Positions 11,242 through 23,829 of a stretch of DNA of 64,000 bases are shown one piece after another. Positions within the stretch are counted from its first letter, which is position 1. Each line of letters starts with the position of its first letter. Under the pieces are notes generated by a model, which saw nothing but the letters and a program-made list of their open reading frames with translations, made no database searches and had not been told where the DNA came from. A program made the position numbers and the translations under genes. Origin of the DNA: Musa acuminata AAA Group (taxonomy: Eukaryota; Streptophyta; Magnoliopsida; Zingiberales; Musaceae); NCBI RefSeq assembly GCF_036884655.1, contig NC_088327.1:15550501-15614500 (forward strand). The letters are read 5' to 3'.

Positions 11242-13191
11242 AAGGCTGAATTGCATAGAAGGCTCACAAAAAGTTGTTTGATCTTTTTGCTTCTTTAATT
11301 TCCTCTCTATAGTTTATGCTACTGACTTTTCCTCTTCACCTGTCTTTGTTAGCTATGAAGAGCATCTCACATACATTTTGGAAGAAATCAATCATAAAAT
11401 TTGAGGTAAGAATTTTCCTACTATGTCTTGTTTCATATGCAGTGTGCCCAATGAAGAAGCAGTTTTTGTTGTTGAGATGAAAAATGTAGAGTAAACAAGA
11501 AAAATATATTTTCATACATAAAGAGAATTAGGTGTAAATATATGTTAAGTAGACTAATAGAAGAGATTTGGCAATAGCATTTGGGATGCAAGAAAGGATA
11601 TAATACAGACATATAAGAAGACTTTAGTGAAACTATAAATAAAACCTGCAGTCTTAACTTATATTTTTTTATAGAGTGCTTATTTTTGAGATTTAAACTC
11701 TGGTCTCTTGGCTTTAAACTATATCCTAACAGAAGCTCATAGTTAAGGCTATGCAGATGTTAAGTCTTAACATGAAATCATGAATGTTGAGATGAGAAAG
11801 GATGAACATAAGTTCTACATATCTTTCTTGCAAAAGACATCTAACAAAGGTTTCTAGTAATATTCTTGTTTGGAAATCTTCTTAATTTGCCTTTTAAATT
11901 CATTTCTTAGTTAAATGATCACCATGAACAGTGAGCAAACATGATGAATTCAGCAAAAAGATAAAAGCCCATAATGAAATATCATCATCTTCATGCCCAC
12001 AAGAAATGTCCCTCTTCTTTTGGAAGTACTACATGTTAAAGATGACAAACAGGTAGTATAACAGTGGGAGTTGGTGCAACAGTTCACTTGATAACATATC
12101 CACGCTAAACAAGCAATCATGTGCTGTCTTTCCCTGCTATATATATATGCTTTGATTGCCATTGGCATCCTAAAATGACTTCCCATGTCTGCACACCTTT
12201 GTGATTTCATGGGGGTTTGCAAGGCTAAGATAATAACAACTTCCAAAGAAATCAAGCAGTGAATGAAGCCACCGAGTCTCGATATAAGTTTCTTAAACTC
12301 TTTTTGTTGCCCCTCAACCCGACACAAAACAAACACAAAGCTCCTGATACACATCCTACAATCATTATTACAATATCCATCGGCTGGCTTTCGGTAGCTG
12401 CATAATTGTCATTCTTCCACTACATTATCTATCTTTGGGCATTTATCACAATGAAACAAGTAGACCAAGATACATAAATAGCAGCAAGAAATCCTCTTAA
12501 GAAACATATATTAGAGCCATTGTCGACTGACAAATATATACCTAATCCAAAAGCATGTCCACAAACCAAATATCTTCATTACGATCCGGTGAGCATAAAA
12601 GTGCTAAATCTAAGAAACTAAAGTTGGATGTGCCAAGCAAGGTTCAAATCTGATTCAGCAATTTTCAGCATAAAAAAATGGGTGAAAATGCAGAGGATGG
12701 TTGAGATAAACAGGCAAGAGTTTATCTCAGATAATAACAGAACCCTGCCACAGTACTCTTGATTCAGAGAGCAGGGTGGGATTCCAAAGATATGATAAAC
12801 TTTGCAGCATTTCATGTTAAAGGTATTGAATTCAATCTGGTCAACTACTAAGGTTTCTGACAAGAAAGGAATTTGCTCAAACAGGGAAGGAACTTCAATA
12901 TAATGAATTATTTTAGACAGACAAGAAGCTTGATATATACATAATACATATATATGTCTCAAAGATGGGATCTGAAAGCAACTTTGCAAAAAAGAAAAAG
13001 AAAAAAAAAATCTCAAAGTTATGCTATGTAGGATTGCTGTTTCCCCAAACCTTGGAGTTTTACCACCAACAGAATAGAAGGTTCTTCCACTAACCATATG
13101 GAAAAGAGTGAACCATAGTTCTGAAGACCGGCAGAAGTAGTTAGAGGTCTTGCACAGCATGACCTTCCCAAATTATACAAGCTCTACAAAC

Positions 13192-13233
<42 letters not shown>

Positions 13234-14484
13234 CAAAATATGAATTTCTAAAAGGAAAAACTATGATCTAACTTTGGTCTTATGTACAAGGACTATGATC
13301 CTAGACACAATTCAGAAAGACCTTATGGTTGATGGATAAATGGCTGTCATGGACAGAAAAGGAGCTATCACAAGATTGTTTTTCATTTATTTTCCATTGT
13401 TTCCTTAAAATGGCCAGAATAGTACATTTTGCTAATAAACATATATGGGAAGTTGTCAAAAACTCTTAACTACCACTCTTTCTTTCACTATTTAACTAAA
13501 CTTTTCTATGAAAAACTTAGAGATTACTCAAATGTTTTACATCCAATACAAAGAGAGTTCCTCTTCACAAAGGGAAAAAAAAAGATGTCAAGAGTGACTA
13601 CTGATGCAAACTCATAAAAGTGCTTTGCCTTTAGTACCTCTACTCTAAATGTAATAATCAAAAGAACATGACAGGTTTACATTACAGAACATATACCAAA
13701 AAGAAACTGATTTTTACATGCATAACTTGTGAATATTTAGAAGCTCACAGTCAAAATATGCCATCCTACATTAATCAAAGGTCACCTGGATCACCTCCAA
13801 CTCCCTTAATTAGCTTGATGATATCTATTCTATCCTTCCTCAACAACAGCTCCATAACTTAATTAGTCACAAAATAGCAAACTGTATACTGGAAAGGAGA
13901 AAAGCCAACTACAACAAGCCAACAAAGAGAATGGGGTTTGATCAGGAGCGAATAGCAGACACAGCTTCCTCTTATAGGAGAGGAGTCAACAATATAAATA
14001 TATAAGAAATAAGAGAACCTACATAGTTTTCCTCAATTTAAGATGTACAATACCCCCCTCCTGTCTTTCTCTCAAATAATAATAGATCAGTCAGCGAAGG
14101 AAAAGAATCTTAAACAAAAGCCATCCTTCATAACAAGAAAGGTGTTAAGAGAAATGAAACTAATATATTATATATGATGAATTGAGCTTAAAGATTACTC
14201 ATCCAGCAAGATCGATAACTTGCACAACAGATATGAACTTCCCAAAGATGCTATCAGAAAAGCAAAGTTTGCATAGCAGCTATGACAGAAGGGGGTTAAT
14301 GATTTTCAACAATAGTATACTCATGGTACACTGTGTGAATATTTCTTTATTGGTTGGTTATGTACGATAACAATCCTCCGAGATTCAATCTACAATTTTA
14401 TCTCTTGTATATGACCATAGTTGTCTCACTAAGCCAAAGACTGTTATCTTTAAAACAAAGCAAAAAGAAAGTTATTGACTGTCC
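11242..14484. other. Intergenic DNA, unrecognised open frames on minus strand
   Basis: Two longer minus-strand open frames (11950-12354, 134 codons; 12618-13160, 180 codons) have compositions rich in Cys, Phe, Ser and Leu and match no family I know. They lack a convincing exon structure and are more likely chance or part of a non-coding transcript. A (GA)n run lies at 13194-13231. Confidence 0.4.
13194..13231. repeat. (GA)n microsatellite
   Basis: About 19 uninterrupted GA units. Confidence 0.95.
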
Positions 14485-14718
14485 CAAGGTATGCAATACC
14501 GTACCGTACCGATGTTTCGAGGTTGGCTCGGTACGGTACGGTACCAACATACCGAACGGTACACCAGGGTTTGCCGAGCGATTTCCTCCTACTATAGCAC
14601 TGTAGCACTGCTACAGTGTAACAATTTGTCCGATAGCGGGCGGTCCGTGTACCGGTATACCATCGGACCGGTACGTACCGCCCGTGCTGGACGGTACCAT
14701 TCGAAATTGCATACCATG
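14485..14718. mobile_element. hAT-type MITE of a GTACCG-rich family, 234 bp
   Basis: The ends are CAAGGTATGCAAT and ATTGCATACCATG (inverted repeat CAWGGTATGCAAT). The flanks are GACTGTCC (14477-14484) and AACTGTCC (14719-14726), an 8-bp target duplication with one mismatch. Both subterminal parts are dense in GGTAC/GTACC and CCGGTAC motifs. Relatives in this window lie at 17652, 46775 and 52345. There is no coding potential. Confidence 0.85.
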
Positions 14719-15792
14719 AACTGTCCTCTAATTCATTTAGCCCCTAGTTAAAATCTGACATCTACAGGCAATCATTCCTATAAATTACAAATCAATTCTT
14801 TGTAAATGAAGATTAGACTCAAATAAAGTTGTTTTTAACAGCTTCACTAGAAAAAGGACATTGATTGGGTCCCCTTAGAGGGTTAGAGTCACAGATGTCA
14901 ATAGTAGAGCAAGAAATAACCAATACTCTGTTGCAGTAATACAACCAATACTAGGTACTCTACTGATGATAATTAACAAACTAAATGATGCCTCTGAATT
15001 CTAGTAGATCATCCCATGAATATTAGAAACACAAGTAATATGAAATTTTCTATCAACACTTATTAAACTTGTTTCCCACAATCTTCAGTGTAAATTTGTC
15101 TATGCAAAATGTACTAAAAAATCTCTAAGTAGTTCACATACACTCCAGAATATTCAAGTTCTCACATTGATTAATAACCACTTCAGCCTGTTTCAGTTAT
15201 TAAGCAGCTAGAAAAGCCAGTAATTCGTTAAATGAGCCATTGGAAAATGCACCCATGTAAATGAACCATATTTCCAGATATTTAACAACCATCTAAAACA
15301 TACCGCTTACTTATGAAGAAAAATTAGAAGCATCTAACAATCACAGCATTGACAGACATGAAGAGAAGAGAAAGGAAAGTACTACTCACACTGAGTTTTC
15401 CTATACATAAATATATTAAAGAGAAACTTAAGATAAGAAGGTAGACTCAAAGATATCCATTGACATTGTCTCATATATATTTCAGGGTCAAGACACCTGT
15501 AATTCATTTGAACATACAAAATTGCATGGCCACTGAGTAGTTGGATGACTGACCTTGCACACTGCTAATCCATAACACGTCCGAACTATAGTCATGAGTA
15601 AAGACAGTTTGAAAGAATGCTGACTCTGGCTTCTCTTCTGCAAAGCAAAGACTAGTTCTTTGAAAATTCAGCTCATGTTCAAAGCCTAAAAAGCTTCCTC
15701 TGCATGCATTTGCTGCAACTGCATATCATATGGAAATACTACCAGGAAGTTGTTAGCAGCTACATAATCAGCCCCACAAAATCAGATCTACT
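14719..15792. other. 3' flank of NAL1
   Basis: AT-rich DNA with no recognised gene. The part nearest 15792 should be the NAL1 3' UTR, since that gene ends here on the minus strand. Confidence 0.5.
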
Positions 15793-18500
15793 TCATTGTG
15801 ATAAATCAGTGTTCAATTTAGGATCAGAACGCTGTCTTTTATGTTCTCGGTCCCCTAAATATAGAGAAACACAAAGATCTTCATCAGATGAGTTCCCAAG
15901 TGCAGATAAGTTCTTCCTTTCTGGGCTGTCTTCTTGAGTCCGACGCACTGGGGACATGCTGATGAAGTTTGGGATGAACTGATGCTCTTCAACATTCTTT
16001 ACCACCTCAATGGTATCCACCTGAAATTCAACGCCTGTAAAAGAGGGTCTGATCTCTGAACCAGAAGCACCTTCAGGAGGAAAATGTTGAGGGTTAATGC
16101 CTAGAGGTTCGTATATCTCATCCATCTTTTCATTTGGAAAGGTGCATGCTGTAGGAGATGAATCGTCAACTGTGGAATTGATTGCTGCTACTAAAGCAAA
16201 TCTTTGTTCCCGTAGTGCATCTTTAATCAAGATGAAGGAAAAGTAAAAACAAATGTTTCAAAGCACGGAAATAAGAGAGATGGTGTTGCAATATGACACA
16301 ATATCTAACAGCTCATGATTAAGCCAGAAGAGCAAACCTTGAAGTCCTTCGCTTGTAGTTATAAGATCAAGTTCCAAAAGATCAAGAAGACGACCTAGGT
16401 CAACTCCGCTAGTCCAGTTCTCAGGACCTTGACCACTTTTAAGCTTCAATCTTCCACGGTTGGCTGTTCCACCCCAAATGATCCCTATAGGCTGTGGCTT
16501 CTCCCCATCTTGTCCTGACAGAATTATGAGACTCCCACTATCACCTTCCAGATCAAATGTTTGTTGGTTCTCACCCACAACAAGGAAATCTGTTAAGAAG
16601 CATATTCCTTTTTCATCATTATACTCTAGAGCATAGGCCACTACAATGCCAGTTGTCAAACCAGAGCTTCTCCCAACCTTCACCACTTGTCTCCCAATTA
16701 AGCTGTTGATTGGAGATTGTAGATCTGTAACCTTAACATTTCCAATCTCACCCAATCCTTTCACTGTAGTGGTGATGCAGGCCACATCAAAGTCATCAGC
16801 AAAGGGAATAAAAGCCCCATCTGCTCGCACAAAAGTTTCTGCAGGTGTCTCACGAGGTAAGAGGTATGTTGGGAATCAGAACATCATTCAACTAGTAAGT
16901 ATAAGAACCAAGAGAGATGATCAACCATGTAACAAAGTGATCAGTTGTAATATACCCTCAATAAAAGGTAACAGAGAATCTATTTGGGTTGATCTTCCGA
17001 TCCATGCTGACTGGGTTTCATGTTACTAATGAATATTACAGATTGTTCATCATTACATAATCTAATAAACATTTTTGCAGGATTTTGTTAGCTTATCCTA
17101 TATGCATAAACGAGATTCTAGAAAGGCATTTAACAACCACTAGTAACTTTCTGGTCTTAGAAAGATATGCAATAGATACCGAAACGGATATTCAAAGATC
17201 TGACAATTAGAGATGTTTAACTCCATGCAATTACAAAAAAAATAATTTGACTATATTACCTGGGTTTGTTCCAGCATAGATCCCATACCAAACGTCATCT
17301 GTGATGAAAGATGTTGCCCTTTCAACAGCACCCAAATAGACCCCAGGTCCAAGATTAGGTGGTAAAGGATGAAACATCTTCTGGTTAGGGTAATCTAAAT
17401 CAACTGCAACATGGCGGTTTGTGAGAAAACCAACTTGTTTGTTACCTGTTCGACTTTTCACAATAGCACCTAAAGTTCCATATGTTTCTTGGCTTGCAAC
17501 CTGCATATAAGAGCAAAAATCATAAATCTGATACTGCCATCATAATACAGCACGAAAAGAAGTATAAACATACATATGGATCAGAGGCAATTAAAAAAAT
17601 GTCAATATGCTGGAAACAAGCAGCATATTGTCATTTCTACATATTCTACATCAAGGTTTTTAATCTCGTACCATACTGGTGTAAAGCTCGGTATGGTTCA
17701 ATACAGGGTATCGAGCAGTACGCCTAAAAAGGGCATAAAACCCTTCCCCAGCCCTGTCTTTAACCTCTTACTATCCATCTCAGTAGAAATGAGCAATGAC
17801 GAACAACCATCCTCAGTCACCGAAATGAGGCGATTTACAAAGGCAACGCTGGGTCGAGTCCCATCGTCCGATGGTGTGGCTAGGACGGGGGTTGCGACAG
17901 GACCAAAAGAGGAGGAGTTGAGGTCGGAGGGAGGCATCTTCTTCTTTCACGAGGGCTTCTTCAAGCGGCGGGCAACAAGCGGGCACAGATGGTGTCAGAG
18001 GTCCCGACGACATGGAAGGTGGTCAAGATGGTGGATAAGCGGCATGCCTCCTGGGGCGACGTAAGGAAAATGGAATGAGCAACGTAGAGCTCCGAAAGCC
18101 TCTCCATTCTCGACTCTTCCTTCTCTATATTGCGCTCAGTCTGTCGCTTGTTCTCCTCTCTCTCTCCCTCTCTTTCTATGAAAAGGGCAAAGAAAAGGAA
18201 GCAAATTTTTGTGTTAGAGCACTATTACAGATGGTAACGATTGATTTCGACCATTACTGACATGTATCGAGTGATAATGGTCGAAATTTCAACCGTTACC
18301 GCTCGATACAACCCTGTATCATCCGATACGGGGCTATATCAATTATACTGCCTGGTAGCGAGCGGTCCGTATACTAGTCTGCTAACGGTCCGTGTACCGG
18401 TTTGCTGATGGATTGGTACGTACCGCCCATACCGGGTGGTACGGTTCGGTTTTAAAAACCCTGTTCTACATAATGATGATAAAAAGACAATGACCTCATG

Positions 18501-18538
<38 letters not shown>

Positions 18539-18555
18539 CAAATGATATCGCCCGC

Positions 18556-18596
<41 letters not shown>

Positions 18597-19468
18597 TCAA
18601 ATGATACCGCCCGCTACCGTTGATTGGGGCTGTTTCCGCCCCGTTACCACACGAAATCGATCAGTGACGATCAATTTCGACCGTCGCTGCCCGCTACTAG
18701 GCGATATTAGTCGAGGGAGAAGGAAGAAGAGAGAGAAGAAAAAGGAGAACCTGAAGATCCGATGCCGCTCTCCCTCAACGATCCCGATCCATCGCCGCCC
18801 TCCCTCGCCAGACATCGCAGATGAGATGTCGCCTCCTTATCTGAGGCGACAAGGCCTCGACGTTGTCGGCGACTTCTCCTCATCCGCACAGGGAGAAGCT
18901 TTGCGGGGAGAAGAAACCGAGCAGAAGAAACGAGGCAACATCGCCCCTTTTTTATTTTTTAACTTTTTTATTATTTATATATTTATATACTGAGCGATAC
19001 ACTAGAATGTATCGTTCGGTATACTCATACCGTACAAGACCAAGCTAAGCTCGATACTCCAGTATGGTACGAAATTACGAACCTTGATATATATATGTGT
19101 GTGTGTGTATACATACATACATACATATATACCATCAAGGATCACAATTTGTTTTATCAATCCTATAGTTGTTCTTGGTGGAACACCCATATGCCTAGCA
19201 AGGTGCCAGCCTCATGCTAAGCAATATGAGCCAATTTATATTGCTAATAATGTAAGTACACCCCTCCAACAGACTGGTACGTATCGCCCATATTGGGCAG
19301 TACGGTTCGGTTTTAAAAACCTTGTTCTACATAATGATGATCAAAAGACAAATTCCTCGTATATATGTATGTATATGTATGTATATATATATATATGTAT
19401 GTATATATATATATATGTATGTATATATATATATATATATATGTATGTATATATATATACATACATAC

Positions 19469-19534
<66 letters not shown>

Positions 19535-19993
19535 ATCAAGGATCGCAATCTGTTTTATCAATCCTATAGCTGTTCTTGGTGGAACACCCATAAGTCTGGC
19601 AAGGTTCCAGCCTCATGCCAAGCAATATGAGCCAATTTATATTGCTAACTCATACCAAGACTTAAGCAAACTGTTGCAATACAGTGAGTACGCAATTGGG
19701 CAATGCCCCTTTATGTTAGCAATCCCTAGATCTACAGGAAATAAGACATGTTAACCAAGAGACATTTAAAGACATAATTTAGGTAAGCGTTAAAGACGGT
19801 TGTCTCTTCAAGGGTCAAGCAGTTTGATGAACTTGAAAGCTCCTTGACAAGGGGCTTGATAGCTGGTTTTTAGAACCCAATCCCAAGGCTTTTGCCAACT
19901 GGCACCCAATCTCCTCTATAAAATGACACCATATAAGTGTAGAGCTCCAACCTTCCAGAATTGATTGGTCCACAATTTACATGCATACATACA

Positions 19994-20029
<36 letters not shown>

Positions 20030-21757
20030 GTCTCAAGTCTCAACACATTACTATGCAATGCCAATGAATATAACTACCCAATTTAGCATGGCAGCAGTAC
20101 ACAAGACTTAGAATCTTGCTTTACAAGATCGTAAGTCAGGCTCAATCCCTCAATCATGGTAAACTATTAAGATTGAGCATAAACAAACATGTAACTATAA
20201 TTTACATGGTTTTAAAAAGTCACCGATCTCTGTCTAGACCAAGTGAAAAAGGAGGTTAGCCACCAGATAGTTTGTTGGACACTGATAACTAAAGAGTCTA
20301 GCCACTTTCTCCGGCTAATATTTGAGATAGACATGGTAGCAATTACTAACTAGCTAATCTTATTTTACAAAATTTAGGCATACTTGTGAATATGCAGACG
20401 TATGCAACCAAGATGATAATAGAATTTGTCATACATGATTCATCAACAAGAATAGACAAATTGGTCCACTAATGTTAAAGGCATTCAAACAACTTCTTAA
20501 GTTCAACAAAAGCAGTCAAATTATCCTCTGAAATAATAATTTACAGCAACACTTGGAAAATACTTGCAATTATTTCACCTAACTCGCAGCCAAATGCTGA
20601 AAACTCATATGGCAGCTTACTAGAACAAAATAAGACCAAGGAAATACATGCACAAGAGCAGTATAGAACTAATATCTCACTGATAGATGAAAAAAGTTTT
20701 TATGCATCTGATGCAATGATATTTAGCTCACCATTCACAATGTTAGAGTGATTTTACATAACAAACGAAATTCATAAACAAGACAGTATCAACATTATTT
20801 ACCTGAAGTTTACAAAATCATAGACATTATGCACTAAACGGGAAACAGGGTGCATTTCTATGTTCACATAAATCAATTACATCAGTCAGACCTTTAATTT
20901 AGAACATATAGAAGCAGGATAACTGCGGTAGTACCTGAGAACCTGAACCTATACATGGATCACTTCCACGTAGGCCATCCACGAGCTCATTATACAGTTG
21001 CTCCTTAGGAGTCGGTGCTGGTGCACCATAGTAAGAGAATTCTACCACATCCACATCACACCACACACCCCCTGGTCCCTGTTCACCGTAAAAGTAAACT
21101 GCATTAGTAAGAATAGATCACTCAAATGTAACAGGTTGTAGTGAAACTCCATAAGCACATAAAGAAACCAAAAAAGTCAAGCAAATAGTGATACATACAG
21201 TAGCACTGTTAAAATGACAAACAACTCCTACATCATATTACAACAAAGTACCAGAAAAACAGACTATTGTTTACCTCAAGAGCAGATGGTAGACACTGAC
21301 TGTGGCTGAGCCATTTTCTATGAACTTTCCGAGCAACAAATACAAGAATTGCTGGGATATTTGTAAATGTACCTTTTCTGATGCGAAAGCCTATTGCTGT
21401 ACCTAGACTATAACGACGCAAAATTTTGCTGTGAAATGCTCTTATTGTCATGAGGTCAAGCAGTGTTGTGGCCTGTTGCCCTTTTGGAAGCCGGCCAAGA
21501 TGTGCTGGCAGTACTCCTTTCTGAAGGTTCCCAAAATAATTAGCTCGGCCTTCAGCAGCACCATGTAACAGTGTAGAGGTCGGCCAAGAAAAGTATGCAG
21601 CAGCACATTCAGAATGTTGACCACCTGATGCAATAGGTTGGATAGGAGATGTACTATAGGAGTGGAGATGATTGCATAAATTTCTCTCCATGTCCAAGGC
21701 TGATTCATCCGATTGTGTTGACCCTGAGTGACGGCATTGGGTGTCTGAGTGCCTCAT
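15793..21757 (-). CDS. NAL1: NARROW LEAF 1 (NAL1)-type trypsin-like protease, complete
   Basis: Five coding exons on the minus strand: 21275-21757, 20935-21078, 17260-17500, 16338-16838 and 15793-16220. All have GT-AG introns and join in frame to 598 residues (rice NAL1 582). The chosen ATG (21755-21757) gives [20 protein letters not shown], which fits the conserved N-terminus; an in-frame ATG 24 bp earlier is less likely. NAL1 is a nuclear/cytoplasmic trypsin-like serine protease that shapes leaf width, vein number and panicle size through auxin- and TOPLESS-related pathways (family knowledge). The triad is visible as His239 ([10 protein letters not shown]), Asp296 (RADGAF) and Ser390 (LEGDSGS), matching rice His234, Asp291 and Ser385 with a constant offset of five. 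Arg238 occupies the rice position 233 that varies between His and Arg. The C-terminus keeps the [14 protein letters not shown] tail. The 3.4-kb second intron is filled with repeats. Confidence 0.95.
17652..18463. mobile_element. hAT-type element in NAL1 intron, 812 bp
   Basis: The ends CAAGGTTTTTAA and TTAAAAACCCTG form an inverted repeat. Perfect 8-bp target duplications TTCTACAT flank it at 17644-17651 and 18464-18471. Subterminal sequences carry CGTACCATACTGG at the left and GGTACGTACCGCCC...GGTACGGTTCGG at the right, shared with the smaller MITEs at 14485 and 46775. The roughly 500-bp middle is unrelated to the MITEs and contains no transposase motif that I recognise. Confidence 0.88.
18405..19650. 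repeat. Segmental duplication in NAL1 intron
   Basis: The right end of the hAT element plus its flank (GGTTTTAAAAACC...GTTCTACATAATGATGAT) at 18440-18480 recurs at 19305-19342. The block from ATCAAGGATC through GTTCTTGGTGGAACACCCAT to GCCAATTTATATTGCTAA at 19132-19253 recurs at 19536-19648. So a stretch of about 0.4-0.85 kb was duplicated head to tail after the hAT insertion, and the left copy later gained extra element sequence (18597-19087). Confidence 0.78.
18592..19088. mobile_element. Partial hAT-family fragment, inverted
   Basis: The right edge ACGAAATTACGAACCTTG (ends about 19088) is the reverse complement of a family end (compare CAAGGTTTTTAATCTCGTACC at 17652). Interior motifs GATACCGCCCGCTACC and CAGTATGGTACG also match. 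No left end or target duplication was found, so the boundaries are approximate. Confidence 0.5.
19088..20030. repeat. Compound AT/TATG/TG/CATA microsatellites
   Basis: Simple-sequence tracts lie at 19088-19130, 19363-19535 and 19983-20030. They alternate TA, GTAT, TG and CATA units; further (AT)n tracts are at 18503-18536 and 18558-18591. Long Tyr/Ile/Cys open frames across them are artefacts of the repeats. Confidence 0.9.
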
Positions 21758-23360
21758 TAGGCAAATTTTCTTTCCTAACAAAGTTTACTTGCTTGGCCCA
21801 CCTCAAACTGATCTCTAATTTGCATGATCAAGATCAAATGTCCAGGAAATAAAATCTGCAAAACTAGACACCATGTACACACAGTTTTTTGAATTGGATA
21901 TTCAACCATCAGAAACCATATTAGTCTATGAACAGACATTGCAAAAGTCCAAAAAAGTGACAAATTACATGAAGAATGAATACCACAATAAAATAGGTAA
22001 AAAAAGTTTCTTTTGACGCTTACTAAGATGTTACCATGTCTTGTGAATAGAGAATAACTTACTGAATATAGCGTCTTAATGACTTTTGTAAAAGAACATA
22101 AAAAATTTAGCACCTGTATAATATCTTAGAAGAAATAGTAGAATTTTCAATTCTCTCCGGCATGAAACAGAAACAAGAGGTATAGGTGCTTTACAAAAAC
22201 AGCAATAGACAGATAAAATATGAGAAGTGGCTTCATATAAATATCATCTAAGTTCTCTTTTTCTATGCCAATCAAGTTGATATATATAAATATAAGGCAC
22301 GTTAAAAAAAAAAGGAAAAGATGGAAGATCGAGATCCATAGAAGAAAATTAATGCTTGAACGAGAGTCCTACCAGACAAATATAGTCTGTTTACAGCATC
22401 AGTAAAGGCAATTTTTTTTCCTTGTTACTTCCTTTTCTCATTAAATGAACTCCAAGCAACAAAGATGGTGAGAAATAAGCAATTGCTTGGAAGAATGATA
22501 AGCCATAAAGCATGCAAAACGGGTAAAACTAATCATAATATAGGAAGGGCTGGGTTCTTTAAATCTGCAGAACATGGAAAAACACTGAAGTAAAAGTGAA
22601 TAAAGATTCGGAAAGACAAACAATAGGGTAAGCACAATATTTTCAAAAGACCACCTCGTCTGCTCAACTATGATCAACAGAAATATATGAGAGCTAGCTC
22701 AAGTTACTCAGAGAGCCTAGTGAGATTGCATAAGGTTCAGAACGAGTCCAAAGCAAGGAAACACAAAGGGAAACAGGCACAAAGCCAGCATCTTTTCCCA
22801 TAGAGTAGAGCTTCGAGCAAAATGTTATTGCCAAATAAGAAACCAAAGAAAGCCCAGTTCAAAAACTAAGAAGGCCATCATCTTTAGATGGACTCACAAC
22901 GTCAAAAACCCATTGTCCCCCCTACATCGGACGAACCTAAGAGTCTGAGAGGATCAAAGAGTGTGTCTACCATCTAAAAAACACATCTTTCGGCTCCTAA
23001 ACCATGGAGCCGGCAGCAAGAAGCGATCTTTAGATGATTTCTCCAGAGTGACGAGGAGGAGACCAATCTAAGGCTCAAAGGGCAATGGAGTATATACTGG
23101 AAGCCAAGGCCCTCCACTTGAGATGCCCTTGAAGGCTTTTGGGAAAGTTGGCCACTAGCCAATTGGACAAAGAGCTTTTAGTAGAGCAAGAGAGATGGAA
23201 GGATGGTGAGAGAGAGAGAGGAGCGTAGGGGAGAGGAGAGGAAGGAGGAGATCTAAAAGTTCTAAAGGAGCAATGATGGAGAGGGCCACAACGCAGTCAG
23301 GAAAGGGCATAGCTCTATTGTGGAGGGAAAAGACTGGGGAAGACTACTGTTATGGATATG
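21758..23360 (-). promoter_or_regulatory. Probable NAL1 leader and promoter region
   Basis: Read on the minus strand, 23190-23260 is a CT-rich run (CTCCTTCCTCTCCTCTCCCC and CTCTCTCTCTC), typical of plant 5' leaders. Moderately GC-rich sequence without a long open frame follows to about 22700. The AT-rich stretch 21760-22680 could be a leader intron. The transcription start and any leader intron are inferred only. Confidence 0.4.
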
Positions 23361-23520
23361 TGCATTAAGCCACCACTGAGAAGAAATCATTGTTTATGAA
23401 TGCAACATACTTGGTGGGATCAAACAGTGGCTTCTTCATTGCCCCTTTTGTTTTCTTTTATCCCCAAGAGATAAGTTGATCTATTGCTTAATTAAATGAC
23501 TACAAAACCTGTCCTGTTCA

Positions 23521-23829
23521 TTAGAGGATCACAAAAAAGTTCATTTTTGGGGCTAGTCCTCCCTCCAGATTGGTTACAAAAATAATCATGTTCATTAGAG
23601 GATCACCAAAAAAAAGAGTAATTTTTGGGGCCAACATTCTATTTGCTTCCCTAAATATATGAGTAATTTTGTACTCATCAAAGCATTGTAAAAGAAGTTG
23701 CATGTCTCTAACTATTGATAAAATGTGCCAAGGGGATTTTTTTTTTCTCTGTATTTCTCTCCTTGATTGGATCTTTGCCAAAGCTGCAATTCTCCCTTCC
23801 TCTTGTTTGATACAAAGACCCATCAGCAT
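23521..23829 (-). pseudogene. LINE-type RNase H domain fragment
   Basis: A 102-codon minus-strand frame contains SIVRDMQLLLQCFDEYKITH followed by IFREANR. This fits the plant RNase H-like domain (RVT_3) found at the end of LINE polyproteins, whose signature is a conserved REAN before an ADALA-like tail. Here the tail is disrupted (REANRMLAPK), and no reverse transcriptase lies upstream. A local direct repeat (GTTCATTAGAGGATCAC at about 23517 and 23590) overlaps its 3' end. Confidence 0.5.

Noticed and set aside
19084..19754. Long overlapping Tyr/Ile/Cys-rich open frames on both strands
   Set aside because: They translate TA, TG and CATA microsatellites and carry no real protein signal.
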